Origin: Balanoglossus misakiensis
Taxonomy: Eukaryota > Hemichordata
Assembly: GCA_040954595.2 (NCBI GenBank)
Contig: CM082585.2
Span: forward strand, 5,394,001-5,458,000
Length of the DNA stretch: 64,000 bases
Direction: 5' to 3'
Numbering within the stretch: the first letter of the stretch is position 1; the number at the start of each line of letters is the position of its first letter. The translations under genes and the position numbers were made by a program. Positions 52,501-62,636 of the stretch are shown here, in pieces. Below the pieces are notes generated by a model that was not told the origin of the DNA, ran no database searches, and saw nothing but the letters and a program-made list of their open reading frames with translations.

Positions 52501-55500
52501 ATTTGGTAACAACTCACTGCCTGCTAGTTTCGATCTCTGTTGAGGATCGTTGAGAATGCAAGCCGCCCTAGTCAGAGTAAGTACACACCTAATGATCTGT
52601 TCATATACTGTCAGGTGTGCAGAGTGACTTTGACAAGACATTTGCAACTTGCTGCAGTGGACTTTATATGTGTTTTTCCCCTCTATGCAGATGCATAATA
52701 ACTTTGCCAAGAGAACCAAAATGTCATATTTTAAAGTGTTCTGCTGTCCTATGCTGTAGACCTTGTGTATACGTATACCTAACAAGGTATATTGAGTCTC
52801 GCCCTCTGCGTAAGAAGAATTGTGACTCTCCATTGTTGGTCCTGCCCAAACCCTGACATCATGCCCTTCCAATGCAATGCCAACTGTGTTGAAGTTAATC
52901 CACAACCCATGCCCTATAGTCCAGAGATCAACCTGCAGGCTATGTAGTGTCCATCACTTGAACTTGAAATTTCAGAGTATCGCAAATGATTACCACCATC
53001 TGGTCCCATAAGGAGAAGTGGTTAATATGGAATACAGAATGTTGTACTAATTTCATGATATGAGATCTGAATCGGAGATTAGAAGAAGTTTCATTCAGGG
53101 GTTTCATTCCCCGAGTGCATTCAAGATTATGGCGTTCAATGTTACCATTCTCTGCATCATGTCGGATTAATTTTAAAATATGAAATTTGGATCGTCTCGT
53201 TTGAAATTCAATCACAATATCTCCTCTAGAGATGTTCCATCTGAAGCCGTCAGCACTCAAGAGTAATCACTTAATTTTTCTGCTGCATGTATCATTGTGT
53301 TTTGAGCTGCAAGGGCTCAAAATAACTGCCTCCTATTTTCTTGCTAAAAGTAGTTTTCTGTGATAATCATGCACCGGTTCTGTAATCATCGGTGTTCTTC
53401 ATGCTTTCTCAGAGATAGTAACCAATGTAGTGTACAGACAATATTTAGTACCAATTTGTTTCAAAATGTTTTGACTGTTTGAAGGTCAACAGATAGTGAG
53501 ATTTCTGTGAAAAATATTGTTTGCTTGATGAATTGTATTGACTCAGAGTTTAATACAAGATCTTTAGTGCGGAACAAATCAGTAATATTCAAAACAAAGT
53601 ATGTGTACAAACTATGTGTACTGAAAGAAAGTTGTTCCAGTAGGAATATGGCTCAGAATCAGAACATGTATGTAAACAAGTCACGTTGCTTAGTCGACAG
53701 AATAGGTTGTCGTTGCTTGGAGCTGGCACAAGAAAGTAGACAATGTGTACTCATAGCTTCTATTCATTTCTTTTCTTTTTCACAGCCCTGCATCAGAGAA
53801 GGGTACCTTCACAAACAGACCAACTCCTTCCAGGTAAGCTTTTTTTGTTGTCTCCATCGCCTTGAAACCCAAGAATCACACACATTCAGATAACTGTAGT
53901 CAAATAAATCACCACTTTGATGACATGTCATGTTTTACCCAGTGGAAAAAGTAATTCTTTTTACTTAAATTTAAAAAAAAATCATTGCTTATGTATCTTT
54001 TAGTTGTATGTGTTCATAATTTAAAAAAAAAATTCATTTATAACATACACAATATGGATATTGAGATTTTAAACATGGATTGTCAATGCCCAGTGAATTG
54101 TGTTATATGAGTAGTAAACTCTTCTGCTCAAGGGCCCCTGGATATAAGCATGTGTTGAAACTCTACACGTGTGTGTTCGTTACCCCATGCGGGAGTAGCT
54201 GCTAGTACATGGGATTTCCTCTGCAGTTTTCGATAATTGGAAACCAGGAAAAGTCAAATATTGATTCCCATTTGTGGAAGGGGGGGGGGGGGGGGTCTGC
54301 TGTGCTTTTTCAAACAGAGATGGGTTGTTTTTAATGGTACAACTAAAATTCATCGAGATGCAACAGAAGCAGTTATGGTGTCAGTGTTTCATAGAGGGCG
54401 CTGTTTTCTTGCTTCAAAGATCGGCGCGCTTCGATTAGGGAGAAAGGTGTATTGTTTTGTTGCCAGTTGAAGGAGTTTGGTTGTATTTTTTGCCTCTGTC
54501 AAAATTCACGTTTTGTGCATCGTAAACGTGAATCTTCGTGAAAACCTTGGCCGGGAGTGAATACTCTCAAGGCAAGAGGAAGGCTTTGAATTACCGATGT
54601 GAAAACAAATACGTGCAAAAGTTTATGCTGCAGGCACGTTCAAGATTGTGAAAACAAACACGGAGAGGTTTTAAGTAGCAGGGCAAGTTCAACATGTTCC
54701 AAATCAAAACATAGCGTGATAGCAGGGAGATTTTCAGTCAACCAAGTGAAGGGGAAAAAGTGAGGAGATATCAATTGAGTAACTATCTGACACTTCTATC
54801 ATTGCATTAGATGCGAGATAATTTGAGAGAGATTCAGAGCTTCCAGGACAGAACTGTTATGAATATATTTTATCTGAGATCAAATGATAAATATTGTGTT
54901 TTCTCATTCAGTTTATACTGTAAAACACTTTAATTTCGCGAGTTGAAATTTTCGCGATATCGAGAGAGGCCACTGTTTCGCGAGTATTAATTATTTCATT
55001 CACTACATCGTTATCTTAAAAAAAAATTATGTGACTTTTTATTTTCACGCTATTTTAGCTCTAACGTATTTCGCCAAAATTTATTGCTCGCGAAAATAAA
55101 GTGTTTTACAGTAGTTCATCAGGGGTACTTCACCCTGCAGTAACAAAAGGTCAATGTTTCAGATACCAAAATGTCATTTTGATACGAGCTGTGTTACTGA
55201 ACTCAAAGATGAAATTAAGTCATAAGTGCATGCCTCCAGGTTTGTTTGACACGGGTGGAAGGACGATTTAGAAATGTCACAGGCGATCCGCGGAGTCTGT
55301 TTAATTCCGTAGCACACATGACTTCCCCCATTTGCGAGGAAATGGCTAAAAATAAAAACCGGTTCCTCAGGGCCCTGTTTTGTATTCACATCGTGTTTGT
55401 TTTAAGAAACGTGCTCCGCGCTCGAGTGAAGGCGTGCATTACAAAAACAGTCGGATATTTGCCGGGAGTATGTCTGTCTGTGACTCCGGGAGATCCGGCG

Positions 55501-58181
55501 CAAATCATTAGGGAGAACCGGGAACGGCATAGTAAACGCCGGGTCTGCCAGAGGAGAGACCTCGGAAGATGTATTGACTCGGCACGTATTTCCACGGACT
55601 GCAATTGGCGGTCGACTTTCGAAACACATTCTTCACGTTCTGTCGCGTATAGCCGATGCCACTCTTGATTTTTTGTCTGCGTGAAATAATACTATACACC
55701 CAAACATCTCATTAGCAAGACTGTCTGGCTTTTTAAATGGAATTGAAAGTACAGTGAACCCTGTCTAGACTGAACCCTACCTATTAATGCAGAAATCCTG
55801 TCCATACTGAACACGGGCCATTTCCAGTCACGTAGAATAGCATTTTAAAAAGACTCTATGAAACGGGTTTCGCTGCAAAATCTGCCAAGGGAGAGAAATG
55901 ACGTTGCTAATAAGTGTCGATAGAGTATTGGCATTGAGTATTGCCACATAAGTCAAACCTGTGTTAGTGGCCACCTCTATATAATGGCCACTTTGTTACA
56001 GTCTGTGTGCAGTTTACATATACATTATTTTATTAACCTGTCTATAAAGGCCACTTTGGGAAAGTCCCTGGACTGGCCATTATAGACAGGTTTGACTGTA
56101 CAAAAAAAATCACAGGCAAGAATAGCAAAGTGGGGAGACTGGAGAGAATGATAGATTTGGTCAGCGTCAAGTGTGAATTGAAAATATGAGGGAAGTTTGG
56201 GACTAGGCAGGGTACAGGTTACAAGGACATGCCAATTTTCCACCTGATATTTCTCTGGAATAATCTGCAATCCCAAAGGCCCCAATTTGTGCTCTATTTT
56301 AAGGACAAAAATATCAAGGTCATGGTCATGCCCAAGGTGAATTAGCCCTTTTTGGAAAACTACCAGCTGGGTTTGTTGATTCAGTATATCATTGGATCTG
56401 AATGCTTATTTTTCTTCAAGTTCAAGTTCAGTGTTGTGGAGGCCTCCCATGCAGGCCACAGCTGGTCTGTTTACATCAATCAGTTGCTCTAGCCCCACTA
56501 TTATTTCAGTGCTTCATTCAGGATGGTATCAGCAGGGGGATATGTCCCCCTTTGCCTCTGGAATATTTGAGGGGGGTTCCACTCTGGCAAGGGGGATTGT
56601 AGTATCTCCAATGTGTAAGTTGCATATTAAGGGCAACTGCCCCCCCCCCCCCCCTTGACAAATTGCTAAGGGGTGCCAACATGTCAATAGGGATGAATCC
56701 CCCATCCAGATGATACACTGCTACATGTATTTCATTATGATGCGAGTTATTTCTCCAACAGGCTTAAACTATCAATGCTGACTATATATGTACAGTCAGC
56801 GTTGTTACTGAATGTGGAGTTGCATTAACTTGTCAAATAACAATTATTGTTACACACACACGTACAGAAGAATGCAGTGCATGGGAGAATGTGTATGTAT
56901 GCCGCAGTTGCATTCAGAACACACCCTGGCCTGACAAAGGTGGCTTTCTGTGGCCATTTACCGTACTGCCGACCACATTTGCAGCCTCAAAGGGCCATCA
57001 TACCCACTGCATAGTGAAACACACTGCATGTCTCACACTACAGCTTGCTTGTGACGTGAATTTGCTCAGGCATTTTGAGGAGGGGGTGATTGGAAGCCCC
57101 TTCCAACCCCCATCACCGGGATGGAAAGCTGAGCGCCACCTGTGTTCTAACGATGTTGTTTTATGCTCTTTTGTTTTTCATGTCTCAGCTGAAGATAAAG
57201 ACAGACAAGGTTAGACATTCCAATGCTATATTCACTCTGACGGAATATGATTTATGAGTGTTCACACCTCTCCCTCGAGAATTTTTTTCAAATCTTAAAT
57301 TCAGCATGTTCTGTTCAAAAATAGCATGACTGTGTGCTTCAAGTGGCAATGCTATTGCAAACTCTACTCATGTTGTCTTTCCAAGCATTTCCTAACTAAT
57401 CTCATACAGCTCAAGGATCCCCCGAGCCAGCACATCTTTCACTAAACACAGCGCCACCAAACTAAATACAATATGCATTACATTCTTTTGTTTTCAGCGT
57501 AACAATTAAGGGGCAATTTTCAATCCCTAGCTCGCATTAACTCTTGTTGACATTGACTGTCTGTGTTGTGCAAAACTTTTAACACAAATTTCACACATAG
57601 TAAAAGACAGCAATGTAAACACACTGTCTCTTACATAAACTTTCTTGCCAGGTCGCAGAAAAATATCTACCACCCTCTTGATGTTGTTTTGGTTATTGTT
57701 TCATGCAAAAAGGTTATTTATGTTCATCAGCAATCAAACTCTGCGTATTCATATTAATTAAATTCTCCAGTGACGTAATTTCTGGTGTGTACTATAAATT
57801 ACGTCATCAACTCATTTGCATGATACATATGTCTGAACTTTCAGAGCATAGCTGTGGAAACATTCTTCATACGTTTAGAAAGCAAAACAAAACAAATATC
57901 TTTTCACATGAAGCAAAACAAGCAAAAGAATGTCAAAACAATATTAACTTTACAGCTTTATTTATCTGTATTAGATTATTTTTCACAATTTTTACTAATC
58001 TAAGAACTCTTGGCTTTTTCTTTATTTTAATTCTACATCCATGTTTTCTTTTCTTCTGATTTTGAATTGCTTCATGAAACAAAGAATGAACGTTTTGACT
58101 TTTCTGTTTTATTTTCAGAGGTGGAAACCCAGATACTTCAAATTGCGAGGGAAGAAGCTTTACTATGCCAAGGACGAAAAG
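19499..58181 (+). CDS. DGKD/DGKH: Diacylglycerol kinase, type II (delta/eta class), 5' part; gene continues beyond the window
   Basis: The join is 19499-19669, 53786-53833, 58119-58181 (94 residues, all phase 0). Type II diacylglycerol kinases phosphorylate diacylglycerol to phosphatidic acid at membranes. Their order is PH domain, two C1 domains, split catalytic domain and, in delta/eta, a SAM domain; only the start is in the window. Residues 1-57 include the acidic Ser-rich EESSDSEGEVEV and the RRVSTSKQLKNK block, which closely follow vertebrate DGK delta/eta. Residues about 60-94 begin the PH domain (IREGYLHKQTNSFQ then RWKPRYFKLRGKKLYYAK) with the basic residues used for phosphoinositide contact. 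No exon for the next PH strand was found before 64000. Delta and eta cannot be told apart; invertebrates may have one orthologue for both. Confidence 0.85.
22019..22265. repeat. AT-rich cluster of CATAATTA motifs with weak tandem structure
   Basis: About ten TAATTA or ATAATTA cores occur in 250 bp. Two units of similar layout (CATAATTACTTCA..TCATAATTAGTTTAATGCC and TCATAATTATTTCA..TCATAATTAGTGTAATGCC) lie at about 22170-22208 and 22211-22256, suggesting a decayed tandem duplication. TAATTA is the homeodomain core. Confidence 0.5.
24617..24770. repeat. Pyrimidine-rich tract with a tandem duplication
   Basis: About 150 bp is nearly all C/T on the + strand. A block with CTCTCTTCCCCCCTCTTCTC and TCTCAGTCTC occurs twice in tandem. 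It may adopt triplex (H-DNA) structure. Confidence 0.85.
25305..25435. repeat. (GAGT)n degenerate microsatellite
   Basis: GAGT/GTGA tetramers recur, with interruptions such as CAAGCAAGCA and TTAGTTAG. Confidence 0.85.
29852..29865 (+). promoter_or_regulatory. RFX X-box motif
   Basis: GTTGCCATAGCAAC fits the X-box consensus bound by RFX factors (GTTGCC half-site, 2-bp spacer, RGCAAC half-site). The identical 14-mer recurs at 51515-51528 in the same intron. Confidence 0.4.
30556..30726 (+). mobile_element. Family A MITE, internally shortened
   Basis: TA flanks both ends. The right end is intact (CTCGCGAAAATAAAGTG then TTTTACAG). The left end has T-run changes, and about 40 bp of the internal CGATATCGAGAGAGGCC segment is missing. 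Confidence 0.85.
31581..31671 (+). mobile_element. Family D short MITE-like repeat
   Basis: It begins TGCCCTTTCACCACCATGG and ends AACTGGGGGTGAAAGGGTT. It closely matches 46626-46716. Confidence 0.65.
31781..32229. repeat. 152-bp tandem repeat, three copies
   Basis: Units start CAAAAAGTGTGAGTAA at 31781, 31933 and 32085. Identity is high across the unit (shared TGTGCACATTGGGA, CAACACTAG and CATGTTTAAA). The third copy carries a 3-bp deletion near GATGTTACTGCC. Confidence 0.9.
32745..32902. mobile_element. Family E TTAA element, partial copy
   Basis: It matches the right half of the element at 36288-36622: TTAACAAGCTTGGTACTG, then CAGATACACA, then AAAAAGTTACAGCTA ending in TTAA. Confidence 0.55.
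33713..33927 (+). mobile_element. Family A MITE, distinct subfamily
   Basis: The left terminus CTGTAAAACGGGTTATTTTC and the right terminus are perfect inverses. Both carry the same change relative to other copies (CGGGTTA in place of CACTTTA). TA flanks both ends. The interior is diverged but colinear with the family. Confidence 0.85.
34549..34590. repeat. (CA)n microsatellite
   Basis: A CG/CA alternating run is followed by CACACA and CATACA units. Confidence 0.9.
36288..36622. mobile_element. Family E TTAA palindromic element
   Basis: It starts TTAAAGGGACATTGGC and ends GGAGCTTTAA (335 bp). The interior has imperfect inverse arms (CCCGGTACTCAGCTTGTAAA versus TTAATAAGTTGGATACTGGG). The minus-strand open frame of 175 codons at 36372-36899 runs partly through it and has no known domain. 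Confidence 0.6.
39692..39882 (+). mobile_element. Family B TTAA element
   Basis: The termini TTAAAGGTATACGGTCACC and GGTGACCGTATACCTTTAA are exact inverses. TTAA lies at each end, as for piggyBac- or Kolobok-type target duplication. It is 191 bp and non-coding. Confidence 0.85.
42394..42721. mobile_element. Family E TTAA palindromic element, diverged
   Basis: It starts TTAAAGTTCCACTTGGTG and ends TTACAGCTAGTTTCTCTTTAA (328 bp). The internal order matches 36288-36622. Confidence 0.5.
43897..44074. repeat. (GAAT)n microsatellite with GGAT block
   Basis: About 178 bp of GAAT tetramers, with GAGT/GGAT/AGAC variants at about 43930-43990. The minus-strand open frame (HSFI repeats) is an artefact. 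Confidence 0.95.
45075..45285 (-). mobile_element. Family A MITE, reverse orientation
   Basis: TA flanks both ends. The left end has one change (TACCGTAAAACACTTT). The interior is the inverse of the copy at 12643-12854. Confidence 0.85.
46626..46716 (+). mobile_element. Family D short MITE-like repeat
   Basis: It begins CCTTTCACCACCATGG and ends AACTGGGGGTGAAAGGGTT. It is closely similar to 31581-31671. Confidence 0.65.
47235..47593. mobile_element. Family C full-length palindromic TTAA element
   Basis: It starts TTAAAGGGACAAAGTCTCTC and ends with the inverse, TTAA outermost. The two arms of about 150 bp are near-perfect inverses, and a smaller inner palindrome (GCCAAAATGAATAA and its inverse) sits off-centre. 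It is 359 bp and non-coding. Confidence 0.85.
47959..48175 (+). mobile_element. Family A MITE
   Basis: Intact terminal inverted repeats (TACTGTAAAACACTTTATTT and inverse), TA-flanked, with typical interior. Confidence 0.87.
48250..48435. promoter_or_regulatory. Cluster of CCAAT-type and octamer-type motifs
   Basis: The block has four CCAAT/ATTGG boxes (TTATTGGTC, TGATTGGCTG, AGCCAATGAG, ACCAATCGC) and two ATGCAAAT octamers within 190 bp, plus ATGCAT palindromes. Enhancer function is only a guess. Confidence 0.3.
49544..49898. mobile_element. Family C full-length palindromic TTAA element
   Basis: It starts TTAAAGGGACAAAGTCTCTC and ends GACTTTGTCCCTTTAA (355 bp). It is colinear with 47235-47593, only 2 kb away. 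The right arm is slightly diverged (GGGTAGCTGGACAGAGAC). Confidence 0.85.
51094..51287 (+). mobile_element. Family B TTAA element
   Basis: The termini TTAAAGGTATACGGTCACC and its inverse are intact (194 bp), with the same interior as 39692-39882. Confidence 0.85.
51515..51528 (+). promoter_or_regulatory. RFX X-box motif
   Basis: GTTGCCATAGCAAC, identical to the motif at 29852-29865. Confidence 0.4.
53786..53833 (+). CDS. DGKD/DGKH: DGK exon 2
   Basis: A 16-codon exon (PCIREGYLHKQTNSFQ) encodes the first beta-strand of the PH domain. The acceptor is TTTTCTTTTTCACAG and the donor TTCCAG|GTAAGC, phase 0 at both ends. It matches the IKEG.L.KQ.NSFQ segment of DGK delta/eta. Confidence 0.85.
54916..55113 (+). 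mobile_element. Family A MITE, internally shortened
   Basis: TA-flanked with intact termini. The TTTTCGCGTTCTC block of the interior is missing. Confidence 0.86.
55250..55670. promoter_or_regulatory. CpG-rich patch in DGK intron 2
   Basis: CG dinucleotides are dense here in an otherwise AT-rich intron, and long open frames occur in several frames as a result of the composition. The + frame of 140 codons at 55246-55668 has no recognisable domain. It may be an internal promoter or a GC-rich repeat. Confidence 0.25.
55949..56100. mobile_element. Inverted-repeat element with CAAACCTGT ends
   Basis: The left end AAGTCAAACCTGTGTTAGTGGCC and the right end GGCCATTATAGACAGGTTTG then ACTGTA are inverse copies. 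GGCCACTTTG also occurs inside. It is about 150 bp and MITE-like, with no coding capacity. Confidence 0.6.
58119..58181 (+). CDS. DGKD/DGKH: DGK exon 3
   Basis: A 21-codon exon (RWKPRYFKLRGKKLYYAKDE then K) covers PH-domain strands 2 and 3. The acceptor is TGTTTTATTTTCAG and the donor GAAAAG|GTGAGA, phase 0. It is almost identical in pattern to RWKRRYFKLRG.TLYYAK of DGK delta/eta. Confidence 0.88.
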
Positions 58182-58408
58182 GTGAGAGGGGGAGAGGAAT
58201 GAGGGGGGGGGAGGGGGTATGATAGCAAGAGATGGCTCATTTTATTTGGGAGGGGGGTTAGAGGGAGACCCAAGTTAAAGTGACATAACCCCTTTGCAGC
58301 CTTGCTGTATCTTATGTCAGCTCGCGGTGAAAAGAGTAAAAACAATGGGTACAGTTGTTTTGAACTGTAGGTGGCGCCAATCAATGGCGTAAAATGTGCC
58401 TTGGATAT

Positions 58409-58624
58409 AGGATATGAGTAAAAATCTTGCCAAAATGAATAAACGTTAGAGACCGATTTTTCATTTTGATGAGTTTTTCACTCGTGTCTACAAGCGGGAT
58501 GGAAGTTGTGTGTGGTTGAACATTGATTTACTATATATCCACATGTAGAATAACATAAACGGTGTCTTGTATCAAACATAGTTAATGGAAAAAGGGCAGC
58601 GAGAGAGAGACTTTGTCCCTTTAA
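58409..58624. mobile_element. Family C half element
   Basis: It begins GGATATGAGTAAAAATC and ends GACTTTGTCCCTTTAA. It contains the inner palindrome and the right arm only, with nearly the same left breakpoint as the copy at 1-223. Confidence 0.8.
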
Positions 58625-58965
58625 TATATACCAGACATCAAAATTACACTGTATACCCTGTCTGCCTACTGGACTTTTTTTCCTGTTTGCTTGTCGTCGC
58701 CAATTGCAGATTATTTTAGGAAATTCTCTCAACATTCTACCAGCTAATTTTAACAGTTATTTCCACCTTCACAGCAGAATTTAGCAGAATTCCCAATTCT
58801 TTACTGTGTTGTGTGTGTTGTCTTGCCAGTCCTTGCAATTATAGAATAATTTCATCCGGTTTTATTTTCAACCAGCTAATTTTAGAATAATAGATTTCTG
58901 CTTACTATTCTGGTCACCAGAGTGTCGTGTTGTTATAGGCCAGCCCACTCTCATTGTTCACAGAA

Positions 58966-59165
58966 TACTGTAAAACACTTTATTTTCGCGAGCAATAAAT
59001 TTATAAAGCCGAAATAGCGTGAAAATAAAAAGTCGCGTAAATTTATTTTGAAGATAACGATGCAGTGGATGAAATAAGAGAACGCGAAAATTAATACTCG
59101 CGAAACAGTGGCCTCTCTCGATATCGCGAAAATTTCAACTCGCGAAAATAAAGTGTTTTACAGTA
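58966..59165 (-). mobile_element. Family A MITE, reverse orientation
   Basis: TA-flanked with intact inverted termini. A short deletion near the left interior (AATAAATTTATAAAGCC) has removed a CGCGAAA block. Confidence 0.86.
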
Positions 59166-59884
59166 GTCCATATTGTTCACTCAGAATTTTCAGAAATAAC
59201 CTCCATTGAAAACTGTTTCGGTAACCCAAAACATGGAAAAATTGTTAAAATGAGATAGAAAATATATATATATCACAAAAAAGTAAACCTGTCTTATTTT
59301 GAATTATGGCTTTTTCTGTTTAAAGAAAACAACCTGTTCTATCCAGTGAATCTGAATATACTGTAGTAGGGTAGTGAAAGTATTGGTTAAGGTTCATCAT
59401 ATCCTGCGCCCATCAGGGCAAAGGTCAGAGACACTGCCCTCTAGAGAGAGTCTGCTGGCCGTTCTTCCGTCTCCAAATTTGCACCCCAGGGGAACCGAAT
59501 TCTTGGTGTCACCTGATCCATTGGAAATAAAGTACATGTAGTTGTATTGTAGTAGTAATCACCTCAGACTGCTATTTATAGCTGTGGTTGTTGTTGGTAA
59601 CGGATGGAAGCCTCCAATTTGGATTCCTGCAGGAAGTTGCGGGTTCATTCGTGTCAGTGTGGGTGTCCTATGGGAGAAGACAGTCATTAAGGAGTTCTTC
59701 GCTATTTCGGGTGATAATAAGCCTGGCCCCAGCTGTGTGTGTGTGTTTGTTTTTTGTTTTTTGGCTCTTGTTTTCAACAAGTTTCTCAGTTTTGCTAGCA
59801 TCATGCACAGGTGGTTCTGTAGGTTACTGTCACTCATGCTAAAAATGGAGCAAAACATATAAACCAATACATACTGCTATTACT

Positions 59885-60331
59885 AGACATACATACATAC
59901 ATACATACATACATACATACATACATACATACATACATACATACATACATACATACATACATACATACATACATTCATACATACATACATACATACATTC
60001 ATACATACATACATACATACATACATACATACATACATACATACATACATACATACATACATTCATACATACATACATACATACATACATACATACATAC
60101 ATACATACATTCATACATACATACATACATACATACATACATACATACATACATACATACATACATACATACATACATACATACATACATACATACATAC
60201 ATACATACATTCATACATACATACATACATACATACATACATACATACATACATACATACATACATACATACATACATACATACATACATACATACATAC
60301 ATACATACATACATACATACATACATTCATA
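59885..60331. repeat. (CATA)n microsatellite with CATT interruptions
   Basis: About 447 bp of CATA tetramers is broken by single CATT units near 59973, 59997, 60061, 60108, 60208 and 60325. Minus-strand frames (Met-Tyr-Val-Cys repeats) are artefacts. Confidence 0.97.
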
Positions 60332-61243
60332 CAGCACACTGACATGTGAACACGACACACAAGAGTAGAAATACATTATTGTTTAGTCTTCCACCCCTAC
60401 AAGCACCATACAATGGCTTCATCCTCTCAAAGAAGCAAACTGCTGTTAGAGTCTGTGAATGGATCCTTTATATCTTTGAAAAAATTGTCTTCTGAAGATC
60501 CTAGATAAAGGCATATGGCACTCTTCTCTGCAAATAGCAACATCAACTTGAGACCTCAGATTAATGACAGGCCGACAGGAATAGAAAACCTACCCCCGGG
60601 GGGAATTTGCTAATCTCCAAAGTGCCTGTCCATTGAGGGGTGGCCATAGGAATCAAAATGCAATGGCAGATAAACACATTTGTTGTTTGAAATTCTAAAA
60701 AGCCATTACGAATTTTCCAGTGAAATGACCGAATAAATGAGATGGCCTGAAGATTACGGCTTATCGCATATTACCCTAGAGGCGCATTCAGGCAACGAAA
60801 CCAGGATGTATATAGTTTACTCTCCACTCTGATTCCAAGGATGTGAAACCTCCTCGGACGTCAATACCTGGCCATTGTCAGTGCTAGCATTCCGGTGTGC
60901 AATTTCAAAACCGGCGGTAAACTTCCTGTAAATCTGATTAGGATACGTTTTGAGAGCGGATGCGTGCATAACAAACAAACTGAAGCCAAATGAAATTGCA
61001 TTGATTTGACACAAATGTCGTGACCAAGTCAGGATGTGGGTCTATTAACTTTATTGTGGCTTCGATAGGAGCCTTTCAGAGTATTCATTTGTGTGAATGG
61101 TCATAATACGCTCACAGTGTCAAAATTGAATTTGTACGAAAACTGTAGTCAGCATAAAATGTGACTTTTCAGCTTTCATTTGCGTGCATTAATATATGCA
61201 AATAGAAACTGTTAGTATAGGCTGCAAATGTGTATGTATGTAT

Positions 61244-61402
61244 GTACTGTGAAACATGAAATTTTCGTGACATCAAAGAGGGCACGATTAATTTTCGCGT
61301 TCTATTATTTCTTTGCATCGGTATCTCCGACAAACATTTTTACGAAACTTGTTATTTTCGCGTTTTTTAAGCTCTCACGAAGTTCGTGAACCATCAACTG
61401 TA
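61244..61402 (+). mobile_element. Family A MITE, decayed copy
   Basis: TACTGTGAAACATGAAATTT, then colinear blocks (TTAATTTTCGCGTTCT, GCATCGGTATCT, TTATTTTCGCG, AGCTCTCACGAA), then a poorly preserved end. Many CG dinucleotides have changed to TG or CA. Confidence 0.65.
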
Positions 61403-62055
61403 CCAAGCAGCGAATACAGAGATATACATGCAAGCCCTTTCTAAGCATAAAGGTTAAAGTCACCAATAGGCATATCAGTTGTCACTTAAGTGCAATAAAC
61501 CAGGGATTAATGAATCGTGCCTTAAAGAGCGATTTTAGTCTGGGCGCAGTTTTGCACGCCATATCGCCGATGTATGCACAGCGTAATTAGAGGCTGAGCA
61601 CATTAATGTGGGCTACACTGCGTCTCTTGTGGCAAGAATCAGTGATACATTGAGTGTGGGGGAGGGCATTGCTATAATGGCCCAGCTAATGGAGGTATTT
61701 GATTTCTGATAAGCTGCGATGACAATAAGTAGGGCTTTTTTTAACATAAGTTGGCTGGTAGAATTGTCAGTTGACAGATTTAAGACGTCGCCAGTGTGCA
61801 TCGAGCCACTCCGCGTCGAAAGTGTTACTCCTCCAGAAAAGTTTTTTCTCTGTCTATGCTGCATTTTCATTACCACATAATGTACAAAAACAATATAGAT
61901 TCCGGACTGAAAAAGCCTTGGTTGATTGTTGTCATGTCAACAGTTTGTAATGTTTCCACGTACATAAACCACTGAAATAAGTGACTTTTTGGAATTTTGC
62001 ATCAGAGATGTAGAATTCACGGGATACAAGGCAAACCTTTTAAAATGACTATCCC

Positions 62056-62248
62056 TTAAAGGTATACAGTCACCTCCAATTTACATACGCCCATATATGG
62101 CTGAAGTGGTGTATTTGAGCTTTTTAAAGAACATATGGTGGCGCTCTTTTTTTTGCGTGTGCCACCCCCTGAAAATCTGTGATTGGCTGGATCTCAATTT
62201 GCCATGGTAACTATAGCTAATTTTCCATAGGTGACCGTATCCCTTTAA
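62056..62248 (+). mobile_element. Family B TTAA element
   Basis: The termini TTAAAGGTATACAGTCACC and GGTGACCGTATCCCTTTAA are slightly diverged inverses. It is 193 bp. Confidence 0.83.
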
Positions 62249-62636
62249 CGGAGCTGAAAAGAAAAACAACATTGAAAACAAGAATATTTGACAAATCCGA
62301 AGAAGGTTTGATATTTGCTTCGTCTGACAGTGATCGATTCTCTCCCGATTGTGACTGACAATCTAATACTGGTTTTTACTAGTTCAGTCGTTTCAACAGC
62401 GCATTGCAGGTTATACACAGGTGACAGCCCCAGGCTCACAATTTCAACAACTGATTGATAAACACTTGACACATTCCTGCTTCAGAGAATTGCATGCTGA
62501 AGTATAGCAACCAAGGTGGTTCAGAAAAAGGAAACACTTAATAGAGGAATAACAAACAGACAGTAATAATTTTATGTATTTTCAAAAATCTTTTGTCTGG
62601 AATATAATTATCAGGGCTAAAAGTTTAGTTTAAATC

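Larger units (their letters stand above)
19670..53785 (+). other. DGK intron 1 (34.1 kb)
   Basis: The intron is AT-rich with many family A-E elements, microsatellites and tandem repeats, listed separately. I found no supported coding exon inside. The stretches 19.7-22.0, 22.3-24.6, 25.5-29.8, 34.3-36.2, 36.7-39.6, 39.9-42.3 and 52-53.7 kb show only scattered short open frames with no recognisable domain. Confidence 0.8.
53834..58118 (+). other. DGK intron 2 (4.3 kb)
   Basis: It contains a poly-G tract (54279-54297), a family A copy (54916-55113), a CpG-rich patch (55250-55670), an inverted repeat element (55949-56100) and a poly-C tract (56640-56655). A degenerate TACAGTGAACCCTGTCTAGA repeat end lies at about 55750-55830. 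No further exon was seen. Confidence 0.75.

Noticed and set aside
52447-52905. 152-codon minus-strand frame in DGK intron 1
   Set aside because: No recognisable motif and no splice context; treated as chance.
59839-60376. Minus-strand open frames of Met-Tyr-Val-Cys repeats
   Set aside because: They are translations of the CATA microsatellite.
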